This document shows positions 1 to 7,157 of a stretch of DNA of 9,318 nt, in pieces (positions within the stretch are counted from its first letter, which is position 1; each line of letters begins with the position of its first letter). Source of the DNA: an uncultured Bacteroidales bacterium (lineage in GTDB: Bacteria > Bacteroidota > Bacteroidia > Bacteroidales > UBA932); the NCBI GenBank assembly GCA_945912085.1, contig CAMEBJ010000034.1:1-9318 (forward strand), written 5' to 3'. The notes below the pieces were generated by a model, which saw only the letters and a program-made list of their open reading frames with translations, was not told the DNA's origin and ran no database searches. The position numbers were made by a program, and so were the translations under genes.

Positions 1-1675
1 AGGTGCGGTTGCGGAATTTCCTGTCAAGCCACACTCCCCATCTGAGTTCGTTGAAGTACATACTGTCCTCTCCGCCGAGTTCCCAGTAGAATTCGTTGCG
101 GATGCGCTCTCTCATATCCTCCTGACCGGCGACTGTGGTGTAAGTGTTGGTGTTCAGAAGGATATGTCCCGCACGCGCACGGACCTCGTTCACAAGAGGA
201 ACAGCCTCACTGGTCCTTCCAAGTTCATTCAGGCACTCTGCACGGCGCAGGAGAATCTCGGCATAGCGGCAGAGGATGTTGTCCTGCTCATAGACCCAGC
301 GGATGGTGTTCTCAAGACCTTCAGGGACATACTTCCTCCAGAGGTAGTAGAACATAGTGTTGGTGTCGGTCCTGATGTCACGCGGTTCCTTGGTGTCCGC
401 CCTGTAAGGCCAGCGGAGGGTAAAGGTATAGGCAGTTCCGGAAATTCCACCGTAATAGGTCGAATAAGGAGTGATGATTGCCATCTTCAGGCGAGGGTCG
501 CGGTTGTCGTATGCCGCCTTGATGCGGCTCTCATTGCCGGTTGACAGATATTTCGACATATCCGAACCGTAAGACGTCATCTGTGCAATCTCCTCGGCTG
601 ACATTTCATTGCGCAGGAAGAACACTGACCTCTGGGCAGGAGTCATCTCGTCCCAGCCCGGGCAATAGTCCTCCCATCTGAACTTGCTTCCGTCAGCATT
701 CTCGAAAGACTCCACATAGGCAGGATTAGGAATGTAGTTGTTCCAGGCACCTGAGGTCACACCTGTGTCGCGGTTGCCGAAAAGAACGGCGCGAGGATTT
801 CCCATACCGCTTTTCTGGGTGCATCTGATTGCAAAGATCATCTCGTCACACTGCTCATTTGCAGGTTTGAGCAACTGTTTGAAGCTGTCTGCACCGGCTC
901 CTTTGTAAAGAGAGAATCCGAAATCCGCAAGGGCCTCGAAGTCATTGAGTGCCAGCTGCCAGTACTTTGCAGGGTCCTCACCGGAGCGTGCAGCCATCCA
1001 CTGGTAGGCCTGTCCCCTGTAGGCAAGTGCGACTGCCTTGCTGACGCGTCCGTAGGAATCAGAGCCGGCTTTGTAACGGTCAGGAAGGTTCTCCTCGTTG
1101 ACACAGTCAGTGAGGTCCTGGATGATTGCATTCCAGACTTCCACCTCGCTGGAGCGCGGCCTGTTGGCATTGGTGGCATTCTCGATGTACTCCATATAGA
1201 GAGGCACTCCCCTGTAGAGGACATTCAGGTTCATATAGCCGTATGCCCTGAGGAATTTTGCCTCCGCCTTCAGCATCGCTTTCTCGGCGAAGTCCATGTC
1301 AGGAACCTGGTCTATATGCGAAATCACGTCGTTTGCCCTGAAGACAAAGGTGTAGTAGTATTTGAACATCTCCGAGAAGGTTCCGTTTGCAGGAGTTCCG
1401 TCTCCGTAGCAGACCTTCTGGTTCTCATGCCAGTTCTTGTCCGTGTCCATCACTGAGGAATAGGCTTCGTACATAACTTTCCAGTTGTCCTCGTTTACGT
1501 TTGTGGAGGATCTGGTGTAGAACTCATTGTATATGCCGTTCACTGCCTGGCGGGCAAGAGTGGCTTTGCCCCACACATTGGATGAAGCCACCTGGTAAGT
1601 GCTGGCAAGGTCGAGGCTCTGACACGAAACCAGGGCCATAGCAGCAGCCATCATTGAAATTATTGTCTTTTTCAT
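1..1675 (-). CDS. SusD/RagB-family surface glycan-binding lipoprotein (3' end outside window)
   Basis: This is the substrate-binding lid that works with SusC at the outer membrane to capture glycan fragments for TonB-dependent import. I translated 558 codons from the ATG at 1675; the frame stays open to the window edge, so the C-terminus is cut by the window and not by mutation. The N-terminus, MKKTIISMMAAAMALVSCQ, is a lipoprotein signal with the lipidated cysteine at residue 18. A SusD-type helical region lies near residues 150-200 (AEAKFLRAYGYMNLNVLYRG...VPLYMEY). The hallmark late SusD helix is near residue 465 (RYAEILLRRAECLNELG), followed by RERIRNEFYWELGGED and ELRWGVW, which match the family's ERxxEFxxEGxRxxDLxRW region. 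The gene starts 19 bases after the susC-like stop and has its own Shine-Dalgarno sequence. Family assignment is firm; the ligand is unknown. Confidence 0.95.
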   Translation of the reverse strand, partial: MKKTIISMMAAAMALVSCQSLDLASTYQVASSNVWGKATLARQAVNGIYNEFYTRSSTNVNEDNWKVMYEAYSSVMDTDKNWHENQKVCYGDGTPANGTFSEMFKYYYTFVFRANDVISHIDQVPDMDFAEKAMLKAEAKFLRAYGYMNLNVLYRGVPLYMEYIENATNANRPRSSEVEVWNAIIQDLTDCVNEENLPDRYKAGSDSYGRVSKAVALAYRGQAYQWMAARSGEDPAKYWQLALNDFEALADFGFSLYKGAGADSFKQLLKPANEQCDEMIFAIRCTQKSGMGNPRAVLFGNRDTGVTSGAWNNYIPNPAYVESFENADGSKFRWEDYCPGWDEMTPAQRSVFFLRNEMSAEEIAQMTSYGSDMSKYLSTGNESRIKAAYDNRDPRLKMAIITPYSTYYGGISGTAYTFTLRWPYRADTKEPRDIRTDTNTMFYYLWRKYVPEGLENTIRWVYEQDNILCRYAEILLRRAECLNELGRTSEAVPLVNEVRARAGHILLNTNTYTTVAGQEDMRERIRNEFYWELGGEDSMYFNELRWGVWLDRKFRNRT

Positions 1676-1682
1676 AAACAGG

Positions 1683-1691
1683 CTTTCTCCT
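1683..1691 (-). promoter_or_regulatory. Shine-Dalgarno-like site of the SusD gene
   Basis: On the minus strand AGGAGAAAG lies between the susC-like stop (TAA, 1695-1697) and the ATG at 1675, with 11 bases between GGAG and the ATG. It supports this start and suggests that SusD translation begins independently of SusC. It is notable because the other starts in the window have no such motif, as is usual in Bacteroidetes. Confidence 0.6.
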
Positions 1692-1694
1692 TTT

Positions 1695-4600
1695 TTAGAA
1701 TGTAATATTAAGACCTGCGGCATACTGACGCATTGTTGAATATCCGGCCACTGACCTCATCTCCGGGTCCATTCCCGGGAACCTGGTAATGGCAAAGAGG
1801 TTCTCACCTGAGACATAAACCCTGATCTTGCGGATCTTGATTTTCTGGGTGAGATTCTCAGGAAGGGTGTAACCGAGGGTCAGGTTCTTGAGCTTGAAGT
1901 AGTCACCCTTGTACAGATGCAGGGATGATGTCGCTGAAGACTGGCTGGAAGTCAGGTTGACAAGACGAGGATTCCTGGAATTGATGTTCGTGCGCGGATC
2001 GTCAGGATTCTTCGGGTCGAAGAAATAACGGTCGTTCACAAGACTCTGAGGAATCGCATAACCGTAGATGGTGTTTGTCGAGTTTGAAGCCTGACGGTAG
2101 TAATAGATTGAGAATCCGGCTGCACCTGCCCAATTCATCGAGAAGTCTATTCCCTTCCAGGCAAGGCTTGCCTGAAGTCCGAAATTGACCTTCGGGGTAG
2201 TTGAGACATTCTGGAAAGCACTGTCGTAGGAGTTTCCATAGAGGCCGTCACCGTTGCGGTCGGCATAGATGTACTCTCCGTACCAGATTTTCTGCTTTCC
2301 GATTGCCTGCTGAGGATAGAAGGAATATCCGGCATCCATCATAGCCCTAAGCCAGGCCATATCACCGGTCGTCCTGATCATACCGTCCACAGGACCGCCG
2401 TTGACATCCGGACTTCCGTCGGCATTCCAGTAGGTTCCGGTTCCCTTGTAGGTGTCCATCATATAATATTCATTGATCATATGACCTTCCACAACCCTGT
2501 TGGTGCCACCTGTGGAGACATCACCGATGTTGGTCTTCCAGACCTTCTCGCCGGTCTGAGGATCGGTTTCCCAGCCCTCCACGAGAGCGCCTTTGTACTT
2601 GCTGACCCAGTTCTTGTTGTAGGCGACATTGGCAGAAATGCTGTAGTAGAAGTCCTTTCCGACCTGGTCCTTCCAGCCGAGTTCAAACTCGATTCCCCTA
2701 TTGGTCACTTCTGCTATATTCTGCTTAGGGGCACCTGCGTTACCCATCACCATATACATTGAAGGGGTGTAGAGAATTCCGTCGGTAACCTTGTTGTAAA
2801 GGTCGAGGTTACCTGTGAGGCGGTTCTTGAGGAAGCCGAAGTCGATTCCGACATTGGCTACCGAGGTGGTCTCCCAGGTGAGGGCGTAGTTCTTGATGCT
2901 CGTAATGGCGATTCCGTTGGTGATTTCGTCAGTTCCAAAGACATAATTGGCCGTTCCGTAGGTTGACTGCCAGTCATAGTTGCCGATTGAGTTGTTACCG
3001 AGCTGTCCCCAGGAGAGGCGGAGCTTCAGGTTGTCAACCTTTCCGGTCTTCTTGAGCCAAGGCTCCTCGCTGATTCTCCATCCTGCGGAGAATGACGGGA
3101 AGAATCCCCATCTGTACTCCGGAGCGAACCTTGACGAGCCGTCAACCCTGAGGTTCGCCTCGAAGAGATACTTGCCTGCATAGGCGTAATTCACCCTGCC
3201 GAAGAATGAACGGGCAGCGTACTCGGTTCCATATCCCCCTGATGCGTAAGGAGTTGCAACAGCATTGAGGTCACCTACCGAAGGGTCCTGGAGACCAATC
3301 TTGGTGGAGCTGAAGTCGCGGTACTGGAAATGTGTCATCTCATATCCGACCATCGCGGAAATCTCGTGCTTGCGGACAGTCTGGTTGTAGTTGAGGATGG
3401 TCGCGAACTTCACCTGATTCTCCCTCTTGTTGTACATATAGGAGTAGAGTTCAGCCGGATCGGCCGGACTGATGACATACGAATCTGAGAGGAAGTCATA
3501 TTTTCCGAAGGCATTGTCAACACTCATATCTTCCTGCCTGTAATCCTTGTAGTAGATGTCGGTGTTCCAGGTGAAATATTTGAGGAAATTGATGTTGACG
3601 TACCAGTCGGAGAACATCTGGGTGTTCTTGGTGTAGCCACGGCTGGTGTTCATATCCCAAAGAGGGTTGTGAGCCTGAGGGTCCTGTCCCGGAGCCTGAG
3701 GTCCTCCGTAAAGTCCGAGAGACTTGGAATAAGGATAGATGTCCGGGGTCATCTTTTGGGTGTTCAGGGATGTGAGGGAACCAACGTTGCTCCTCTCCTG
3801 GTCAGTGTGGTAGCCCCAGATGCGGCCTCCTACACGGAGCCATCTGGTCACCTGTCCATAGACGTTCACCCTTCCGAAATAACGCTTGTAACCGGTGTTG
3901 TCGATGATGCCCGGATTGTCGATGTAGGAGAGGGAAACATTGTAACCGATGGACTTGCTCTTTCCGTTTGCGGAGATGGTGTGCTTGTGCATCAGCTTGT
4001 TCTGATAGATTTCAGACCACCAGTCGGTGTTCGGATAGGCCATATAATTGTAGTAGCCGGACTCGGCCCTGCCCATAGGATCGGCCTTGGCAGCCCTCCA
4101 CTGGTCAATTGTGGTCTGAGAATATTGAGGAGCTCCACCGATGTTGACGCAGGACTCGTTGTAGAGTTCCATATAGGTTGCCATATCCGAAACGGTGTGG
4201 ATAATCTTGAATGGCTGGTCGAATGACAGGGTCAGGTCGTAGGAGATTTCGTGGTGTCCTTCCTTCTCGGACCCGTTCTTTGTCGTGATGAGGATGACAC
4301 CGTTGGCACCCCTGTTACCGTAGATTGCGCAGGAGGCGGCATCCTTGAGCACATTGATGGAAGCGATGTCGGAAGGATTGACATTACCCAGTCCCTGCTC
4401 CATACCATCCACAAGGACGAGAGGTCCTGAGGAATTCAGGGTTCCCGTACCACGGACCAGAATAGAGAAGTTCTCATCGTAAGGATTTCCGGAGCCCTGC
4501 ATTACCTGAAGTCCCGGCATAGCTCCCGAAAGGGCCTGTGTCGCATTGAACATCGGACGGGACTTGATGCTTTCGCTGTCAAAGCTGACAGAAGAGACGC

Positions 4601-4970
4601 TTCCCGTAAGGTTTACCTTTTTCTGAACGCCGTATCCCACTACGACGACTTCCTCAAGAAAAGTTGTGTCATCCTTGAGAACCACATCGTAAACTGATGC
4701 TGTGCCTAGGGTGACGGTCTCGGTGGTGTAACCGATGAAGGCCACTTCCACGACGCGGGTATTCTCAGGGACGGAAAGGCTGTAACGGCCGTTCTCATCC
4801 GTCGAAGTGCCGACGGTTGTGTCCGGTATGATGACAGATGCTCCCACAACGGGTTCACCCGCATTGTCCGTAACGGTACCGCTGATCTGGCGGTTACCAC
4901 TCTGGGCTGACACTCCTATTGAAAACAACAGGGTCAGCAATATCACTAATAAATATCTCAGTTTTCTCAT
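1695..4970 (-). CDS. SusC/RagA-family TonB-linked outer-membrane transporter
   Basis: This 1091-residue protein is a TonB-dependent beta-barrel that imports glycan oligomers delivered by its SusD partner. A Sec signal peptide (MRKLRYLLVILLTLLFSIGVSA, probable cut before Q23) is followed by a carboxypeptidase-regulatory-like beta domain at about 27-100 (ISGTVTDNAGEPVVGASV ... GRYSLSVPE ... VEVAFIGYTT). The SusC signature EEVVVVGYGVQKK is at 106-118. The plug domain is at about 118-232 (RPMFNATQALSGAMPGLQV, LVRGTGTLNSSGPLVLVDG, IASINVLKDAASCAIYGNRG, ILITTKNG). The remainder is barrel, with a late ENLFAITRFPGMDPEM segment and a C-terminal phenylalanine as expected for outer-membrane insertion. 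Length is normal for the family and I saw no frameshift. The start is 8 bases after the upstream stop with no Shine-Dalgarno motif, so translational coupling to the lipoprotein gene is likely. Substrate cannot be inferred. Confidence 0.97.
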   Translation of the reverse strand: MRKLRYLLVILLTLLFSIGVSAQSGNRQISGTVTDNAGEPVVGASVIIPDTTVGTSTDENGRYSLSVPENTRVVEVAFIGYTTETVTLGTASVYDVVLKDDTTFLEEVVVVGYGVQKKVNLTGSVSSVSFDSESIKSRPMFNATQALSGAMPGLQVMQGSGNPYDENFSILVRGTGTLNSSGPLVLVDGMEQGLGNVNPSDIASINVLKDAASCAIYGNRGANGVILITTKNGSEKEGHHEISYDLTLSFDQPFKIIHTVSDMATYMELYNESCVNIGGAPQYSQTTIDQWRAAKADPMGRAESGYYNYMAYPNTDWWSEIYQNKLMHKHTISANGKSKSIGYNVSLSYIDNPGIIDNTGYKRYFGRVNVYGQVTRWLRVGGRIWGYHTDQERSNVGSLTSLNTQKMTPDIYPYSKSLGLYGGPQAPGQDPQAHNPLWDMNTSRGYTKNTQMFSDWYVNINFLKYFTWNTDIYYKDYRQEDMSVDNAFGKYDFLSDSYVISPADPAELYSYMYNKRENQVKFATILNYNQTVRKHEISAMVGYEMTHFQYRDFSSTKIGLQDPSVGDLNAVATPYASGGYGTEYAARSFFGRVNYAYAGKYLFEANLRVDGSSRFAPEYRWGFFPSFSAGWRISEEPWLKKTGKVDNLKLRLSWGQLGNNSIGNYDWQSTYGTANYVFGTDEITNGIAITSIKNYALTWETTSVANVGIDFGFLKNRLTGNLDLYNKVTDGILYTPSMYMVMGNAGAPKQNIAEVTNRGIEFELGWKDQVGKDFYYSISANVAYNKNWVSKYKGALVEGWETDPQTGEKVWKTNIGDVSTGGTNRVVEGHMINEYYMMDTYKGTGTYWNADGSPDVNGGPVDGMIRTTGDMAWLRAMMDAGYSFYPQQAIGKQKIWYGEYIYADRNGDGLYGNSYDSAFQNVSTTPKVNFGLQASLAWKGIDFSMNWAGAAGFSIYYYRQASNSTNTIYGYAIPQSLVNDRYFFDPKNPDDPRTNINSRNPRLVNLTSSQSSATSSLHLYKGDYFKLKNLTLGYTLPENLTQKIKIRKIRVYVSGENLFAITRFPGMDPEMRSVAGYSTMRQYAAGLNITF

Positions 4971-4978
4971 ATTTCGAA

Positions 4979-6685
4979 CTATTTAAAGCAAGCAACGACC
5001 AGATTGACTGGTTCCGAAGACTCGGCCTTCATCTCATTTGCGGCAAAATTGAATCTACTGTTCGTCCAGAAGACATCCTTGCCCCTGTCGGAACCGTCCT
5101 GAAGAAGGAGATATGACCAGTTGTAGTCCTCAACCGTCATCACATCGCTGCAACCCATCTCGGACATCACCTTGGCAAGTTCGTAAAGGGTCACTCCCCT
5201 TGTGTCGCTTGACGCACCGTTGTGCCCGTTGTCGGAAGCCTGTCCCTGGTTGTGGGTGTTGACAAATTTCTCGACAGCGAGGATGACAAGGTCGCCTTTT
5301 GCGGTGCATCCCACTCCGATTCTTCCTGTCCTGAGTTTGTCGTGAGTCAGAATCGGAACCGACTTGCCCCAGTCAGGACTCAAGAAAGTGGTGAGTTGGT
5401 CTCCATAGCGGCGCCAGTCGGTATTGTAAGTGTTGTAATACCAGTCACCCTCTTCGGAAATGAGACTGTTTCCGCCCTTGACAATCTGGAAATAGCCTCC
5501 GAATGCACATTCAGGTGTCCATTCAAGAGGATTGTTTCCCTTGGCGTCATCATATCTGTAAAGTTTTCCGTCGGCAGTTCCTGCAGGATACATCACAGCC
5601 TTGCCTGCCTCAAGACCCATCGCCGGTGCGTATGCCTTGTTGCTGCCACCGAAGCCGTCGTTACGCATAACTGTGGTAACTCCGCTCTTGTTCGGTCCGT
5701 AGGCAAGAGGACTGTAATACGTAAATCCGCTTGTTGCCGTACTGCCGTCAATATGCCATACTCCAGGGCCCTGCAAGCTGAGGAAGAGAGTCCAGTCACG
5801 GTTGCTTCTCACTGATGCGGACATTTTGGCATTGTCTGCTCCGACATCATTCTTCTCATTCACCTTGATGCTGACCCTTCCTGCAGGTACAGTGAACAGA
5901 TAGCCCACATTCCCGTTGAATCCGCAAAGAGAGTTGCTGGTGTACATCCTCATATTCCCGAAACTGATGTTCTTTGCCTGCCAGCTCTTTGTCACCTCTG
6001 TCCAGGAAGAGCCGAGAGTCACGACATCTGAAGGATTGGCATAGACAAAATATGTCTTCTGCTTGTCAACCGCCTTGTCGTTCACAACGATCTTCAGGCC
6101 ATCTCCGGAAGAGAAATCGACATTCTGGAGAATGGACGGGTCTGAAACGAGTTCAGCATCCTCGTCAAGTTCCAGATTGACGTCAACGTCTGTCAGGTCT
6201 GACTGGAGGAAAGCATTCGGGAATGAACCGGCGAAGGAGTCATCCTGAAGGGAAAGGTCGATAGTCTCCCCTGCATAGGTTGCCTTAACCTTGGTGATGT
6301 GCTGGAATATCGAAGCATTCACCGTGTAAGCCTGATCATCCACGCCATCATTGACGGTGAATCTGAAACCGTTCTTCAGATTGGCCTCGAATTTCGTGGT
6401 CAGAGGACTTGTCATCCTTGCCCACTCGTCATTCAGGACAACATCCAGAACGACATTCTCGAGAGAGGACACTAGACGGAACTTGAAGTTGATAGTTCTG
6501 GTTTCCGGATCCAATGTTCCTTCCACCCACCTATTCCCGTCGAGAGCTCTCACTGACAAGACCGGATTGGAGACATATCCAGGATCTTCAGAAAGCCTGA
6601 ACCTGTACTCCTTCTCGGTACAGCCCGTGCTGATGCAAAGAAGCAGCACAGCTGTCAGAATTAAGGATAATTGTTTGGTCATCAT
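4979..6685 (-). CDS. Surface lipoprotein with NAGPA/DUF2233 phosphodiester-glycosidase-like domain
   Basis: This 568-residue protein is the first gene of the PUL operon. The N-terminus (MMTKQLSLILTAVLLLCISTGC) is a lipoprotein signal with Cys22 as the probable lipid site; TEKE follows it, and such acidic residues are common in exported surface lipoproteins. Residues 30-215 look like two Ig-like beta domains of the DUF5018 kind (FRFTVNDGVDDQAYTVNA; LKIVVNDKA...TYFVYA). The C-terminal half resembles the NAGPA fold in order: RNDGFGG (341-347), AFGGYFQIVKGGN (394-406), RTGRIGVGC with GDLVILAVE (452-472), GVTLYELAKVMSEMGCSD (497-514), and a closing EPVNLVVACF (558-567). The usual late NLDGGGS motif is replaced by TVEDYNWS (517-524), so catalysis is doubtful; it may act as a binding protein. 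Starts at 6685 or 6682 are both possible. The stop is 8 bases before the SusC start. The fold call is by eye from motif order and needs a profile or structure search. Confidence 0.8.
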   Translation of the reverse strand: MMTKQLSLILTAVLLLCISTGCTEKEYRFRLSEDPGYVSNPVLSVRALDGNRWVEGTLDPETRTINFKFRLVSSLENVVLDVVLNDEWARMTSPLTTKFEANLKNGFRFTVNDGVDDQAYTVNASIFQHITKVKATYAGETIDLSLQDDSFAGSFPNAFLQSDLTDVDVNLELDEDAELVSDPSILQNVDFSSGDGLKIVVNDKAVDKQKTYFVYANPSDVVTLGSSWTEVTKSWQAKNISFGNMRMYTSNSLCGFNGNVGYLFTVPAGRVSIKVNEKNDVGADNAKMSASVRSNRDWTLFLSLQGPGVWHIDGSTATSGFTYYSPLAYGPNKSGVTTVMRNDGFGGSNKAYAPAMGLEAGKAVMYPAGTADGKLYRYDDAKGNNPLEWTPECAFGGYFQIVKGGNSLISEEGDWYYNTYNTDWRRYGDQLTTFLSPDWGKSVPILTHDKLRTGRIGVGCTAKGDLVILAVEKFVNTHNQGQASDNGHNGASSDTRGVTLYELAKVMSEMGCSDVMTVEDYNWSYLLLQDGSDRGKDVFWTNSRFNFAANEMKAESSEPVNLVVACFK

Positions 6686-6722
6686 TGATTATATTAAGGT
6701 TATATGAATTGGTTCCAGACAC

Positions 6723-6755
6723 AAAAAATCCGATGCGCAGGTTCTGCACACCGGA
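6723..6755 (-). terminator. Intrinsic terminator in the leader of the PUL operon
   Basis: On the minus strand an 11-bp stem (arms 6755-6745 and 6739-6729, including two G-U pairs) closes a 5-base loop, GAACC, and is followed at once by six T residues (6728-6723). This is a textbook Rho-independent terminator. It sits 37 bases before the lipoprotein ATG, and no minus-strand gene lies between it and 9244. It must therefore act on a transcript begun in the intergenic region: either an attenuated operon mRNA or a short leader RNA. Confidence 0.8.
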
Positions 6756-6761
6756 CACAAC

Positions 6762-6776
6762 AGCCTCCTTAAGGCT
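6762..6776 (-). promoter_or_regulatory. Small hairpin containing a perfect Shine-Dalgarno sequence
   Basis: On the minus strand AGCCT TAAGG AGGCT can form a 5-bp hairpin just upstream of the leader terminator. Inside it is AAGGAGG (6770-6764). GTG at 6758-6756, spaced 5 bases, could open a 56-codon frame ending at 6588 that overlaps the lipoprotein start. TTG at 6760-6758, spaced only 3 bases, could open a 22-codon Cys-rich frame ending just before the lipoprotein ATG. Either would place ribosomes over the terminator. This could be chance. Confidence 0.25.
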
Positions 6777-6871
6777 CTATATTTTCAAATGAATCTACTA
6801 ATTGCTGCCCCCCCGTCTAAAACACATAGGGGATGGAATAGTGTTACTTCTGCGGTAAGACATCAAAAGAG

Positions 6872-6897
6872 TTTTCACTTCTTTTCATTAATTTTCA
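6872..6897. repeat. Three helically phased TTTTCA repeats
   Basis: TTTTCA occurs at 6872-6877, 6882-6887 and 6892-6897, an exact 10-base period that puts each copy on the same face of the helix. They overlap and follow the predicted transcription start of the leftward operon. They could be sites for a regulator, or phased T-tracts that bend the DNA. No regulator gene is in the window to pair them with. Confidence 0.5.
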
Positions 6898-6899
6898 CG

Positions 6900-6907
6900 C
6901 AAAAGTA
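6900..6907 (-). promoter_or_regulatory. Candidate Bacteroidetes -7 element for the PUL operon
   Basis: On the minus strand TACTTTTG matches the Bacteroidetes primary-sigma -7 pattern TAnnTTTG. The expected -33 position (about 6926-6931) reads TTTTCG, an imperfect match to TTTG. Initiation would fall near 6893 and give a leader of about 210 bases that includes the terminator at 6723-6755. I found no better match nearer the gene. Confidence 0.4.
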
Positions 6908-6929
6908 AAAATTAAATACAAATAACGAA

Positions 6930-6959
6930 AATAATCGAAAGGAATTTCTTTCAATTATT
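6930..6959. promoter_or_regulatory. Imperfect 12-bp palindrome upstream of the PUL promoter
   Basis: AATAATCGAAAG (6930-6941) and CTTTCAATTATT (6948-6959) are inverted repeats with a single mismatch across a 6-base spacer. The palindrome begins at the expected -33 region of the leftward promoter candidate and extends upstream, where an activator or repressor would bind. T-rich DNA on both sides means a weak bidirectional terminator is an alternative reading. Confidence 0.4.
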
Positions 6960-6994
6960 CATTTTTTATAATTTTTTTTAACAAATACTTCACA

Positions 6995-7060
6995 TCAGTT
7001 GTTGTAGGCCGTCTCGCCGTGCTCGTAGATGTCAAGGCCGCTTATTGTTGTCGTGTTCAC
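6995..7060 (-). pseudogene. Possible 3' remnant of an unknown gene
   Basis: This stretch is visibly GC-richer than the AT-rich DNA around it. On the minus strand it reads without interruption as VNTTTISGLDIYEHGETAYNN and then TGA (6995-6997). An in-frame TAG lies at 7067-7069, so at most 23 codons are open. Codon choice and composition resemble the PUL genes. I read it as the tail of a gene lost by deletion or by arrival of the neighbouring AbiE module, but a chance open frame or a tiny genuine peptide cannot be excluded. I do not recognise the family. Confidence 0.3.
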
Positions 7061-7108
7061 TAGCGACTAAGACTGATACTTTAAGATTTCGACAAATTAC
7101 TTTAATTT

Positions 7109-7133
7109 TGGCAATTTTATTGTTTTATTGCCA
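7109..7133. promoter_or_regulatory. Perfect inverted repeat, probable operator of the AbiE-type pair
   Basis: TGGCAAT (7109-7115) and ATTGCCA (7127-7133) are exact inverted repeats separated by 11 bases, which suits a dimeric helix-turn-helix protein. The repeat surrounds the -33 position of the promoter candidate at 7119-7150 and ends 24 bases before the first start codon. AbiEi antitoxins are known to repress their own operon by binding inverted repeats, so this is the natural target of the downstream winged-helix protein. That assignment is inferred. Confidence 0.55.
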
Positions 7134-7150
7134 TTTTTAGCGTAGTTTTG
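7119..7150 (+). promoter_or_regulatory. Candidate promoter of the AbiE-type pair
   Basis: ATTG (7119-7122) and TAGTTTTG (7143-7150), 20 bases apart, fit the Bacteroidetes -33/-7 arrangement. Initiation would then fall at or within a few bases of the ATG at 7158, giving a leaderless or nearly leaderless mRNA. A second -7 match, TAATTTTG at 7103-7110, would leave a leader of about 40 bases but lacks a good -33 element. Either choice places the inverted repeat at 7109-7133 over the promoter or its start site. Confidence 0.45.
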
Positions 7151-7157
7151 CAAAAGA

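Noticed and set aside
164..544. Plus-strand open frame of 126 codons within the SusD gene
   Set aside because: It is antisense to a well-supported SusD reading frame, has no family features, and is explained by the codon bias of the real gene.
3669..4226. Plus-strand open frame of 185 codons opposite the SusC barrel/plug region
   Set aside because: It is a shadow of a conserved minus-strand gene, with no start context and no recognisable domain.
5222..5815. Plus-strand open frame of 197 codons opposite the lipoprotein gene
   Set aside because: It is antisense to the NAGPA-like coding region, lacks a promoter or start signal, and its Cys- and Val-rich sequence looks like a reverse-frame artefact.
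6686..6900. Known metabolite riboswitch in the PUL leader
   Set aside because: I looked for conserved cores such as TPP, cobalamin and SAM types and saw none. The terminator is real, but no aptamer class is recognisable.
6942..6982. Plus-strand terminator from the AT-rich palindrome followed by T-runs
   Set aside because: No plus-strand gene lies to its left to be terminated, and the stem is weak, so a regulatory palindrome is the better reading.
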